The position numbers and the translations under genes are program-made. Source: Candidatus Equimonas enterica (GTDB taxonomy: Bacteria; Bacteroidota; Bacteroidia; Bacteroidales; Bacteroidaceae). Taken from it: 29,087 bases of DNA. Numbering within the stretch: the stretch's first letter is position 1; each line of letters begins with the position of its first letter. The stretch is from assembly GCA_018066225.1 (NCBI GenBank), contig JAGHRU010000011.1, positions 1-29,087 of the forward strand, read 5' to 3'. Below are positions 6,718-13,644 of the stretch, piece by piece. The notes under the pieces are model-generated. The model had not been told where the DNA came from and ran no database searches. It saw only the letters and a list, made by a program, of their open reading frames with translations.

Positions 6718-9223
6718 CACTACTCATTTTTCCCTACCTTCTATGCGTAAGTTAAGCACCCTATGGGCCAAGATAACTGACCCGCTGCGCCGCTTCTGGC
6801 GCTGGTACAAAGCCCTCTATCACGGCACGCCGTGGTGGAAACGCACACTGGCCGTCATCGGCACCTTCTTCGCTTTCATCCTCTTCTACATCTTTGCCGT
6901 GCAGTTCAATCTGCTGTGGCTCTTCGGCAAATCGCCCTCGCTGAGCAGCATCATCCACCCACGCAACGCCACGGCCAGCGAGATATACTCCGCCGACGGC
7001 AAGGTGCTGGGCAGATATTTCAGCGAGAACCGCCAGCCCGTAGATTACAAGGACATCGCGCCGGCCTTCATCGACGCGCTCATCAGCACCGAGGACGAGC
7101 GTTTCTATGAGCACAACGGCATCGATTACCGCGGCATGGTGTCGGCAGCCAAAGACGCTGCGCAGGGACGTGCCCGCGGCGCATCGACCATCACGCAGCA
7201 GCTGGTGAAAAACATGTTCCGCGTCCGTACGCAGTACTCCACGGGCTTGCTGGGCTACATCCCCGGCGTGAAGATACTCATCATGAAGTCCAAGGAGATG
7301 ATTATCGCCCGCGAATTGGAACTCTTCTGCTCCAAGGAGGAGATCCTGCAAATGTACTGCAACACCGTCGATTTCGGCAGCAACGCCTACGGCATCAAGA
7401 CGGCCGCCAAGACCTACTTCTCCTGTGCGCCGCGCGACCTCAAGGTGGAGGAATGTGCCGTGCTGGTAGGTCTGCTCAAAGCCACCTCGGCCTACAACCC
7501 GCGCCTCAACCCGCAGCGGTCGCTCGAAAGGCGCAACGTGGTGCTGGAGAACATGTGTAGCCACGGCAAACTCACCCGTGCACAGTGCGACTCGCTCAAA
7601 GCCCTGCCCATCGACTTGAAGTACAACGTGGAGACGACCTACGACGGCAGTGCGCTCTACTTCCGTCAGTATGTGGCCAAGTTCATCAAGGAAAACATCA
7701 CCGACGACGAGGGCGAACCACTGCTCGACCCCTACACCGACGGCTTGAAGATATACACCACCGTCGATTCGCGTATGCAGGAGTATGCCGAGGCCGCAGT
7801 GAAGGAGCAGATGGAGCGCGTGCAGCGCAACTTCAAGTCGCACTGGGGCTCGCAAGACCCGTGGATCACCGACGACGGCAAGCCCATCCCCGGCTTCATA
7901 GAAGAGAAACTCCGCCAGACGGAAGCCTACAAGATACTCACCGCCAAGTACCCCGACCAGCCGAGTCTGGTGCGCAGTATGCTCAACGAGCCGCATCGCG
8001 TCAAACTCTTCGACTACGACGGCGGCCACTACGCGACGATGTCCAGCGTCGATTCGCTGCGCTATATGCTGCACTACATGCACACAGGCTTCATCGCTAT
8101 GGAGCCAGAGACAGGCGACGTGAAGGCATACGTGGGCGACGTCGATTTCGCCACGTGGAAGTACGACAACGCCAGCGCAGCCCACCAGCCCGGTTCTACT
8201 TTCAAGCTCTTCGTCTATGCCACGGCGATGAAGCAGGGGCTGCTGCCCTCCACCTGCCGTCGCGACGAGCATATCAGCATGAAGGTGCTCGACAAGCACG
8301 GTAAGGAGACCACTTGGCAGCCGCACAACGCCGACGGCCGCTTCACGGGAGCCGATATGCCGCTACGCGCTGCCTTTGCCCGCAGCATCAACACCATCGC
8401 CGTCAAACTCGGGCAGGAAGTCGGCATCAGCAGCGTCATCGAGACAGCGCATGAGATGGGCATCAAGTCCGAACTCGAGAATGCGCCTGCCCTCGCCCTC
8501 GGCTCGAGTGATGTCAATCTGATGGAACTCGTCAATGCCTACTGCACCGTGGCCAACTACGGCGTACACGTTGAGCCTACCGTCATCACCAAGATTGTCG
8601 ATATGGACGGCAAGGTCATCTACGAGGCGCCGCGCGAGAGCAACCGCGTGCTAACGGAGATGGAAGCCTTCTATATGCAGAAACTACTCGAAGCCAGTGC
8701 CCGCGACGCAGGCGGCACCTCGATGTCCTTTGGCGGCTATGTCGGCCAGTGGTATCCGCAGATAGCCTACGGCGGCAAGACGGGTACGTCCAACAGCCAT
8801 GCCGATGCTTGGTTTGTCGGCGTACTGCCGCGTCTGGTCGGCGGCGCATGGGTCGGCGGCGAATACCGTCAAATCCACTTCCGCACCGGTGCGCTTGGGC
8901 AGGGTTCGCGCACGGCACTGCCCATCGTGGGCGCATTCATGCAGCGTGTGCTGCAAGACAGCAGTCTGCGTAGCCGCTACCTCGGCACCTATCGCAAGCC
9001 CGAAGGCGTAGATCCGTCGTCCTATGAGGGCAGTTACACCGAAGTATCGCGCGACACCACATACAGCGACAGCACCGCCGTTGCTCCCGAGGAGATAGAA
9101 AACCTCATGGGCGGCGACGAGAGCGCAGAGCCCACCACGCCAGCGCAGCAACATCCGCAGCAGCGACAACCGCAACACGCCACGCCGCCAGAGCATAACG
9201 GCGGCGAAGACTTGTTTGAATAA
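6710..9223 (+). CDS. Class A penicillin-binding protein (PBP1A-type transglycosylase/transpeptidase)
   Basis: Membrane-anchored bifunctional peptidoglycan synthase, 837 aa. One transmembrane segment lies at about residues 47-72. The GT51 glycosyltransferase domain carries EDERFYEH (likely catalytic E128), GASTITQQL and the usual downstream motifs. The penicillin-binding transpeptidase domain has all three motifs: S496-T-F-K499, S559-I-N, and K690-T-G-T. The last 60 residues are acidic and rich in Q, P and H and are probably disordered. The first ATG (6710) overlaps tsaE by 8 nt; a second ATG at 6743 (MRKLSTLW) is possible. The gene ends 5 nt before a strong terminator. Confidence 0.95.
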   Translation: MSDTTHFSLPSMRKLSTLWAKITDPLRRFWRWYKALYHGTPWWKRTLAVIGTFFAFILFYIFAVQFNLLWLFGKSPSLSSIIHPRNATASEIYSADGKVLGRYFSENRQPVDYKDIAPAFIDALISTEDERFYEHNGIDYRGMVSAAKDAAQGRARGASTITQQLVKNMFRVRTQYSTGLLGYIPGVKILIMKSKEMIIARELELFCSKEEILQMYCNTVDFGSNAYGIKTAAKTYFSCAPRDLKVEECAVLVGLLKATSAYNPRLNPQRSLERRNVVLENMCSHGKLTRAQCDSLKALPIDLKYNVETTYDGSALYFRQYVAKFIKENITDDEGEPLLDPYTDGLKIYTTVDSRMQEYAEAAVKEQMERVQRNFKSHWGSQDPWITDDGKPIPGFIEEKLRQTEAYKILTAKYPDQPSLVRSMLNEPHRVKLFDYDGGHYATMSSVDSLRYMLHYMHTGFIAMEPETGDVKAYVGDVDFATWKYDNASAAHQPGSTFKLFVYATAMKQGLLPSTCRRDEHISMKVLDKHGKETTWQPHNADGRFTGADMPLRAAFARSINTIAVKLGQEVGISSVIETAHEMGIKSELENAPALALGSSDVNLMELVNAYCTVANYGVHVEPTVITKIVDMDGKVIYEAPRESNRVLTEMEAFYMQKLLEASARDAGGTSMSFGGYVGQWYPQIAYGGKTGTSNSHADAWFVGVLPRLVGGAWVGGEYRQIHFRTGALGQGSRTALPIVGAFMQRVLQDSSLRSRYLGTYRKPEGVDPSSYEGSYTEVSRDTTYSDSTAVAPEEIENLMGGDESAEPTTPAQQHPQQRQPQHATPPEHNGGEDLFE

Positions 9224-9228
9224 CCGTT

Positions 9229-9268
9229 AAGGCAGGTGCGATGATAGGCTCATAGCACCTGCCTTTAT
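9229..9268 (+). terminator. Rho-independent terminator after the PBP gene
   Basis: AAGGCAGGTGC (9229-9239) pairs perfectly with GCACCTGCCTT (9255-9265) around a 15-nt loop and is followed by TTTATT. It separates the tsaE-PBP operon from the DpnI-like islet. Confidence 0.85.
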
Positions 9269-9299
9269 TCTGGTATTTGAAGCCGTGGAAAGCAATTAT

Positions 9300-10079
9300 A
9301 TGGATTTAAGATTCAACACATCATTAGCCGCAGGCTATAAGAGCGGTAGCCAAATAGCGCGAGTACTCACCGAGGATTGGCTATCCCATAATATGTATTG
9401 TCCTGTCTGTGGTGAAAGCGTACTCCAAAGAGCAGAGGCCAATGCGCCCGTGAAAGACTATGTGTGTCAGCATTGCCAATCGCAGTATGAACTGAAAAGC
9501 AAGCACTCCGTCAGCGATGTTTTCTCGCAAAGTGTGGCCGACGGCGTTTACGACACGATGATACATCGCATCAGTTCGCTGGACAATCCCAGTTTCTTCT
9601 TCATGCACTACGACAGATATGAGGTGAACAATCTCATTATCGTCCCCAAATGCTTTTTCACGCCCAAGGTAATCGACAAGCGCAAACCGCTGCCACCGAC
9701 AGCGAGGCGGGCAGGCTGGGTGGGTTGCAACATCCTCCTTGGCGACATCCCCGACACGGCAAAGATACCTATCATACACCATGGGCAAGTGCGCCGCACA
9801 GAGGATGTGGTACGCGAATACAACCGCGTCTATGCGCTGCAAGCCAAGACGCTCGAAGGCCGTGGGTGGTTGATGGATGTCCTCCAATGTGTGGAACGCC
9901 TCGACAAGTGCTTCACACTCCGTCAAATCTACGCTTTCGCCACCGAACTATCGCTGAAACATCCCAACAACCACCACATTCACGACAAGATAAGGCAGCA
10001 ATTACAAGACCTTCGCGACAAAGGCGTTCTCGAATTTAAGGGACGAGGTTTGTATCAAAAAGTAGAAAGGACACTATAA
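9300..10079 (+). CDS. DpnI-family methyl-directed restriction endonuclease
   Basis: Predicted modification-dependent type II (IIM) endonuclease, 259 aa; DpnI has 254 and cuts GATC when the adenine is methylated. Colinear with DpnI as I remember it: it opens MDLRFN, followed by YKSGSQIARVLTEDW, a zinc site CPVC…CQHC (C34, C37, C56, C59), and a PD-(D/E)xK core D53…E64-L-K66 at the same numbering as DpnI. Then come NPSFFF, EVNNLIIVPK, ARRAGWVGCNI and, in the C-terminal winged helix that reads methylated DNA, KIRQQLQDLRDKG and EFKGRG. The ATG at 9300 is preferred over GTG at 9285 because it aligns with DpnI and has GGAAAG 7-12 nt upstream. No methyltransferase is adjacent, as expected for this type. 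Base composition is lower in GC than the flanks, suggesting acquisition. Confidence 0.93.
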   Translation: MDLRFNTSLAAGYKSGSQIARVLTEDWLSHNMYCPVCGESVLQRAEANAPVKDYVCQHCQSQYELKSKHSVSDVFSQSVADGVYDTMIHRISSLDNPSFFFMHYDRYEVNNLIIVPKCFFTPKVIDKRKPLPPTARRAGWVGCNILLGDIPDTAKIPIIHHGQVRRTEDVVREYNRVYALQAKTLEGRGWLMDVLQCVERLDKCFTLRQIYAFATELSLKHPNNHHIHDKIRQQLQDLRDKGVLEFKGRGLYQKVERTL

Positions 10080-10090
10080 CAACGCAAAGC

Positions 10091-10387
10091 ATGAACGAAT
10101 ACATCTTCTACACCACGGAAGGATATACGCAAGACCCCAAAGGCCATGACGTAGCCAATGGTCAGTTGATAGGCAGAGCCTTCGGCGACACGCCCCAAGA
10201 GGCGCGGCAGCATCTCTTGTCGGACAACCCGTGGATTGCGGCGCATCATTACGACACCAGTGCTCTTATTTGCAAGGAATTAGCCCCCCACGACAACGCC
10301 GCGGCCATTATCTCCCATCTCAAAAGCCTACTTACCGAAGCACAATTATCGGCCTACCACCAGTGGCTTGACCACGCGAAAATATAA
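10091..10387 (+). CDS. Small conserved-looking protein downstream of the DpnI-like gene
   Basis: 98 aa, starting 11 nt after the endonuclease stop, so probably co-transcribed. The N-terminal half (EYIFYTTEGYTQDP…NGQLIGRAFG…EARQHLLSDNPWI) reads like a small alpha/beta domain that I recall as a widespread uncharacterised family; this was not checked. The C-terminal third (PHDNAAAIISHLKSLLTEAQLSAYHQWL) should be helical. Its position recalls dpnD behind the DpnI gene of Streptococcus pneumoniae, but I see no clear DpnD similarity. It could be an accessory or control protein of the endonuclease, or a passenger. Composition is lower in GC than the flanking genes. Confidence 0.75.
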   Translation: MNEYIFYTTEGYTQDPKGHDVANGQLIGRAFGDTPQEARQHLLSDNPWIAAHHYDTSALICKELAPHDNAAAIISHLKSLLTEAQLSAYHQWLDHAKI

Positions 10388-10413
10388 GTCTGCGGAAAGA
10401 GGAAAAACTATTT

Positions 10414-10466
10414 GGGCAGACGCAAAAAACTATCTGGGCAGACGGTTTCGCACGTCTGCCCAGATA
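10414..10466. repeat. GGGCAGAC palindromic repeat, copy C (probable bidirectional terminator)
   Basis: TATCTGGGCAGACG (10431-10444) and CGTCTGCCCAGATA (10453-10466) form a perfect 14-bp stem with loop GTTTCGCA. A half copy, TTTGGGCAGAC, precedes it at 10411-10421 with an A-rich linker, the same composite layout as copy A. It lies between convergent genes (98-aa ORF on the plus strand, pnuC on the minus strand) and may terminate both. Confidence 0.75.
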
Positions 10467-10483
10467 CGTTTGTATGCTGCATA

Positions 10484-11062
10484 TTATGCGCGCGCCATCC
10501 TGCGGCGCCACGCCACGAAGCCATAGATGGCCATGGCGGTATAGACGGCATAGAGGAGGCTGCGGCCGTAGAGCCCCTTGTAGAGGTAGAGGCCGACGCT
10601 GCACCCATCGACCACCAGCCACACCAGCCACTGCTCCAGATACTTGCGCGAGAGCATCCACAGGCCAATGACAGAGAGCGCAGTGGTCAGCGCATCCACC
10701 AGCGGCACACGGCTGTCGGTGCAGTACGCAAGGAAGGCATAGAGGCCACCCCAGAGCACCACAGCGAGCAGAGCAAGCCGCCACAGCAGGGGGCGCGGCG
10801 TAGGCTGTATGTGCAGCGGCGCGGACGATGCGCTGCGACGGCCGCGTAGCCAGCAGGCGAGGCCGTAGAGGCCAGCGAAGAAGTAATAGACCTCCATGGC
10901 GCAGTCGGCATAGATGCCAGCGCGATAGAGCACCACGATGTAGATCATCGGCATCACGCTGCCCACCACCCACATCCACGCGTTCTCCTTGATTTCGAGA
11001 TAGAGGTAGGCGAGGCCGAGGACAGTGCCGAGCAGGTCGAGCGGGTCAAGAGCGAAAGGCAT
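10484..11062 (-). CDS. pnuC: PnuC-family vitamin permease, probably thiamine (PnuT)
   Basis: Inner-membrane facilitator of 192 aa with about seven predicted hydrophobic segments, typical of PnuC/SWEET-like transporters. The substrate-facing aromatic motif appears as QWLVW (W145, W148) in the segment RKYLEQWLVWLVVDG. PnuC members carry nicotinamide riboside, riboflavin or thiamine. Here the gene starts 20 nt after a TonB receptor whose leader is a TPP riboswitch, so thiamine is the most likely substrate. The specificity is inferred from context, not from residues. The operon ends at the palindromic repeat 10431-10466. Confidence 0.9.
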   Translation of the reverse strand: MPFALDPLDLLGTVLGLAYLYLEIKENAWMWVVGSVMPMIYIVVLYRAGIYADCAMEVYYFFAGLYGLACWLRGRRSASSAPLHIQPTPRPLLWRLALLAVVLWGGLYAFLAYCTDSRVPLVDALTTALSVIGLWMLSRKYLEQWLVWLVVDGCSVGLYLYKGLYGRSLLYAVYTAMAIYGFVAWRRRMARA

Positions 11063-11082
11063 AATGTGCAGGTGCTATAAAT

Positions 11083-13401
11083 TTAGAAACGCAAGCGCAG
11101 GCTCGCCATGAAGCGACGGCCGGCCATCGGCATATAGCCCACCGAGGAGATGCGGTGGGACAGGTCGTAGCCGTTGCTCTCGTCGGTAGCGCTGTATGTC
11201 CAGCCGCTGGCAGCGTAATGGGCATCGAAGATGTTGCTCACCTGCACGCCCAGCGTGATGGCCCGCAGCGCAGGACAGCGGCGGAGGCTGAAGGTGTAGT
11301 CGAGCGTGGCATCGCTCTGGCTGTAAGCGGGGAGTGAACGCTCGCGCGTAGCGGTATTGTCGAGATATTGGCGCGAGACATAGGCGGTGTGCCAAGTGGC
11401 CTGCCAGCCGCCTTTGTGCCAAGTGGCGAAGCCGCCCAGCAGCACAGCGGGCGAGAAAGCGAGCGTGGCGTGGTCGTAGTGGACGGTGCGCAGTCCCTGT
11501 GTGTAGTCCTCCACCACCTCGTCGAAGTCGGTGAGGCGGCTGCGGGAGATGGCGGCATTGGCTGCGAGCGTGAGCGTAGGCAGCACCTCATAGCGCGCTG
11601 TGACTTCGAGGCCGAGGCGGTAGGAGGCGGGGATATTGGTGGTGAGGGGTTCGCCGATGTCGCTCACGGCTCCCGTCTGCACGAACTGGTCGGTGTAGTG
11701 CATGTAGTAAGCCCCTATGCCGAGTGCCAGGCGTGCGGTGCGGTAGTCGTAGCCCACCTCGTAGTCGGTGAGGCGTTCAGGGCGCGGTGCAGGATAGGCA
11801 CCGTTGTCGGTGTAGTTGTCGCGCTTGGGTTCGCGGTGGCTCACGGCCACAGAGGCATAGGCGTGGTGCGGTCCGTTGTGGTAGGCGAGGCCGCCCTTGG
11901 GATTGAAGAAGTGGAAGGTCTGGTCCACGTCGAGTCGCTGGGGCGTATAGCCGCCGTCCTCGGTGGGCAGGAACTTGTCGTTGCAGCCCGCGATGACATA
12001 GTGGACGTAGCGGTATTGCAGGTCGGCGAAGAGGTCAAACGTGGGCGTGAGTTTCCACGTCAGCTTGCCATAGACGTTGCCGTCGGTCTTGGTGGCATCG
12101 GAGCGGTAGTAGGTGTAGCGGCCGTCGGCGAGCAAGGTGTGGCGTATCCCTTCGTCGGCAGCATAGGTGAGATAGCCGAAGTGGTCGCCAGAGAAGGTCT
12201 GCAAGGCCATGCCAAAGACGGCATCGAGCGGCGTAGAGGTGTAGTCAGCGTGCGCCACGAGGCCGCCCACCTGCTGCTCCACGCCCTTCTGGCGGATGAG
12301 GTCAGTCCTCGAAGGCTGCAAGACGAGGCCAAACTTGCTGACCTTGCAGTCGGGCTTGAGTTCCTCATAGTAGCCGTAGCCGTAGGTGTAGTGCAGCGTC
12401 GCGCTGGCCGACCAGTGCGCCGAGGGTTGCCACAAGAAGGCGAGGAAGTTGTGGTTCTGGTGGAAGTTGTCGGTAGCGCCGCGCCACAGCGTGCCGTCGG
12501 CGAGCGTGTAGCGCGTCATCGTCGTGCCGTCAGCCTCGAGCCGCTCATAGAGGTCGTTGTAGCGCCCCAGCCCAGCGCGCCAAAGGTCGGCATAGGAAAG
12601 GGGAGAGCCATCGGCGGAAGCCACCGACACGCCGTTCCACGCCAGCCCCGTATGCTCGTAGTTGCCGAGGTTGCGATAGGTCAGTTGCCACGTCGGCTCA
12701 CGCCACGTCAGCGCGGCCATATACGAGCCCGAGTGGCCTCCCGTGCCGTGGATGAAGCCGTCGGTGGCACTGTGGCCAAACGCGCCTTCGAGGATGAGAT
12801 GCTGCCCCATAAGGCCAGTGGAAAACTGCGCGCCGCCGTGCCATGTGCCGTAACTGCCCACGCTGCCGCGCACCTCTGCCCAAGGCTTCGTCGCCGCAGC
12901 GCGACTCGTCAGCGCGATGCAGCCGCCAAACGCGCCGTCGCCGTTGGTGCTCGTCCCCACGCCGCGCTGTATCTGCACACCGCCAAGGAGCGAAGCATAG
13001 GCGTTCATATTGGCCCAGAAGACGCACGCATCCTCCGGCGCGTTGAGCCCGACACCATCGAGCGTCACATTGATGCGCGAGTCGTCGGCACCACGCAGGC
13101 GCATCGCCGTCGTCCCCACGCCGAGTCCGCCTTCGCTCCACGCCACGATGCCAGGCGTCTGAGCAAGGAGAAACGGGAGTTCTACACCACTTCGCCCAAA
13201 GTCGGCGAGCGCGGCTTCGCGGATTTCGCTCACAGCGAAAGGCGCATTGGCGCGTGCCTTTACGCCGCGCACCACAACCTCTTGTAAATCTGCTACTTGC
13301 AGCGAGTCAGTCGCTGCCTCTTGTGCCTGCGTCGCCACCGCGGCGCTCCACAGGCTTGCCGCCACGCAGCAGCGCAGCAGCGGTTTGCCATAAATGTTCA
13401 T
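11083..13401 (-). CDS. TonB-dependent outer-membrane receptor, probably for thiamine
   Basis: 772 aa with a signal peptide (about 1-26, ending ATQAQ), a TonB-box-like LQEVVVRGV near residues 39-47, and a plug domain containing LPFLLAQTPGIV, MRLRGADDSRINVTLDGV and a VQIQRGVGTSTNGDGAFGG segment. The rest is a beta-barrel ending in a terminal phenylalanine (MASLRLRF), the usual outer-membrane signal. It has no carboxypeptidase-like N-terminal repeat of SusC type. The TPP riboswitch immediately upstream and pnuC downstream mark it as the outer-membrane step of thiamine uptake (OMP-thi); transcription or translation should fall when thiamine pyrophosphate is plentiful. Confidence 0.93.
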   Translation of the reverse strand: MNIYGKPLLRCCVAASLWSAAVATQAQEAATDSLQVADLQEVVVRGVKARANAPFAVSEIREAALADFGRSGVELPFLLAQTPGIVAWSEGGLGVGTTAMRLRGADDSRINVTLDGVGLNAPEDACVFWANMNAYASLLGGVQIQRGVGTSTNGDGAFGGCIALTSRAAATKPWAEVRGSVGSYGTWHGGAQFSTGLMGQHLILEGAFGHSATDGFIHGTGGHSGSYMAALTWREPTWQLTYRNLGNYEHTGLAWNGVSVASADGSPLSYADLWRAGLGRYNDLYERLEADGTTMTRYTLADGTLWRGATDNFHQNHNFLAFLWQPSAHWSASATLHYTYGYGYYEELKPDCKVSKFGLVLQPSRTDLIRQKGVEQQVGGLVAHADYTSTPLDAVFGMALQTFSGDHFGYLTYAADEGIRHTLLADGRYTYYRSDATKTDGNVYGKLTWKLTPTFDLFADLQYRYVHYVIAGCNDKFLPTEDGGYTPQRLDVDQTFHFFNPKGGLAYHNGPHHAYASVAVSHREPKRDNYTDNGAYPAPRPERLTDYEVGYDYRTARLALGIGAYYMHYTDQFVQTGAVSDIGEPLTTNIPASYRLGLEVTARYEVLPTLTLAANAAISRSRLTDFDEVVEDYTQGLRTVHYDHATLAFSPAVLLGGFATWHKGGWQATWHTAYVSRQYLDNTATRERSLPAYSQSDATLDYTFSLRRCPALRAITLGVQVSNIFDAHYAASGWTYSATDESNGYDLSHRISSVGYMPMAGRRFMASLRLRF

Positions 13402-13449
13402 ACTACCTTATTTTATAGCGTACCATAAAGTAAGGGGGAGAGAGTTGTT

Positions 13450-13545
13450 GCTCATAGTGCCTACGCCAGCATTATCTGGATCAGGTCCTTGGGTATAATC
13501 TCAGCCTGCCCAACACGGACAAGCACCCCTTAAGAAAGCACTTTG
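13450..13545 (-). promoter_or_regulatory. TPP riboswitch (THI element)
   Basis: Read on the minus strand it contains the conserved core in order: GGGGTGC, GGCTGAGATTATACCC, ACCTGATCCAGATAATGC and TGGCGTAGG. GGGGT/ACCC gives P2, and AGTGC (13542-13538) with GCACT (13460-13456) can close P1. It starts just after the predicted transcription start and ends about 50 nt before the TonB receptor ATG, so control of initiation or early termination is plausible. Confidence 0.95.
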
Positions 13546-13556
13546 CTTTCCGGCGG

Positions 13557-13564
13557 CAAAGTTA
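13557..13564 (-). promoter_or_regulatory. -7 element of the thiamine operon
   Basis: The minus strand reads TAACTTTGC, about 12 nt ahead of the riboswitch P1 strand, so the aptamer would begin almost at the transcript's 5' end. Confidence 0.65.
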
Positions 13565-13627
13565 CGACTTTCTCTATTTCCAGCCAAGGCGTGCGCCCCC
13601 TTTTTTTGCAGGATGAAAAAAAAGTGC

Positions 13628-13637
13628 TACCTTTGCG
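13628..13637 (+). promoter_or_regulatory. -7 element of mnmG
   Basis: The -7 sequence is TACCTTTGC, with a TTTG at about 13606-13609 spaced roughly 19-20 nt upstream, matching the Bacteroidota promoter layout. The mnmG ATG at 13645 follows within about 10 nt, so the leader is extremely short. Confidence 0.65.
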
Positions 13638-13644
13638 GGCAATT

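Noticed and set aside
6761..8326. 521-codon minus-strand frame inside the PBP gene
   Set aside because: The opposite strand encodes all PBP motifs; this frame shows none of its own.
9285..9299. GTG start for the DpnI-like gene
   Set aside because: The ATG at 9300 matches the DpnI N-terminus and has a GGAAAG Shine-Dalgarno-like stretch upstream; the GTG does not.
11368..13287. 639-codon plus-strand frame opposite the TonB receptor gene
   Set aside because: Antisense shadow of a clear receptor; low-complexity composition and no promoter or start context.
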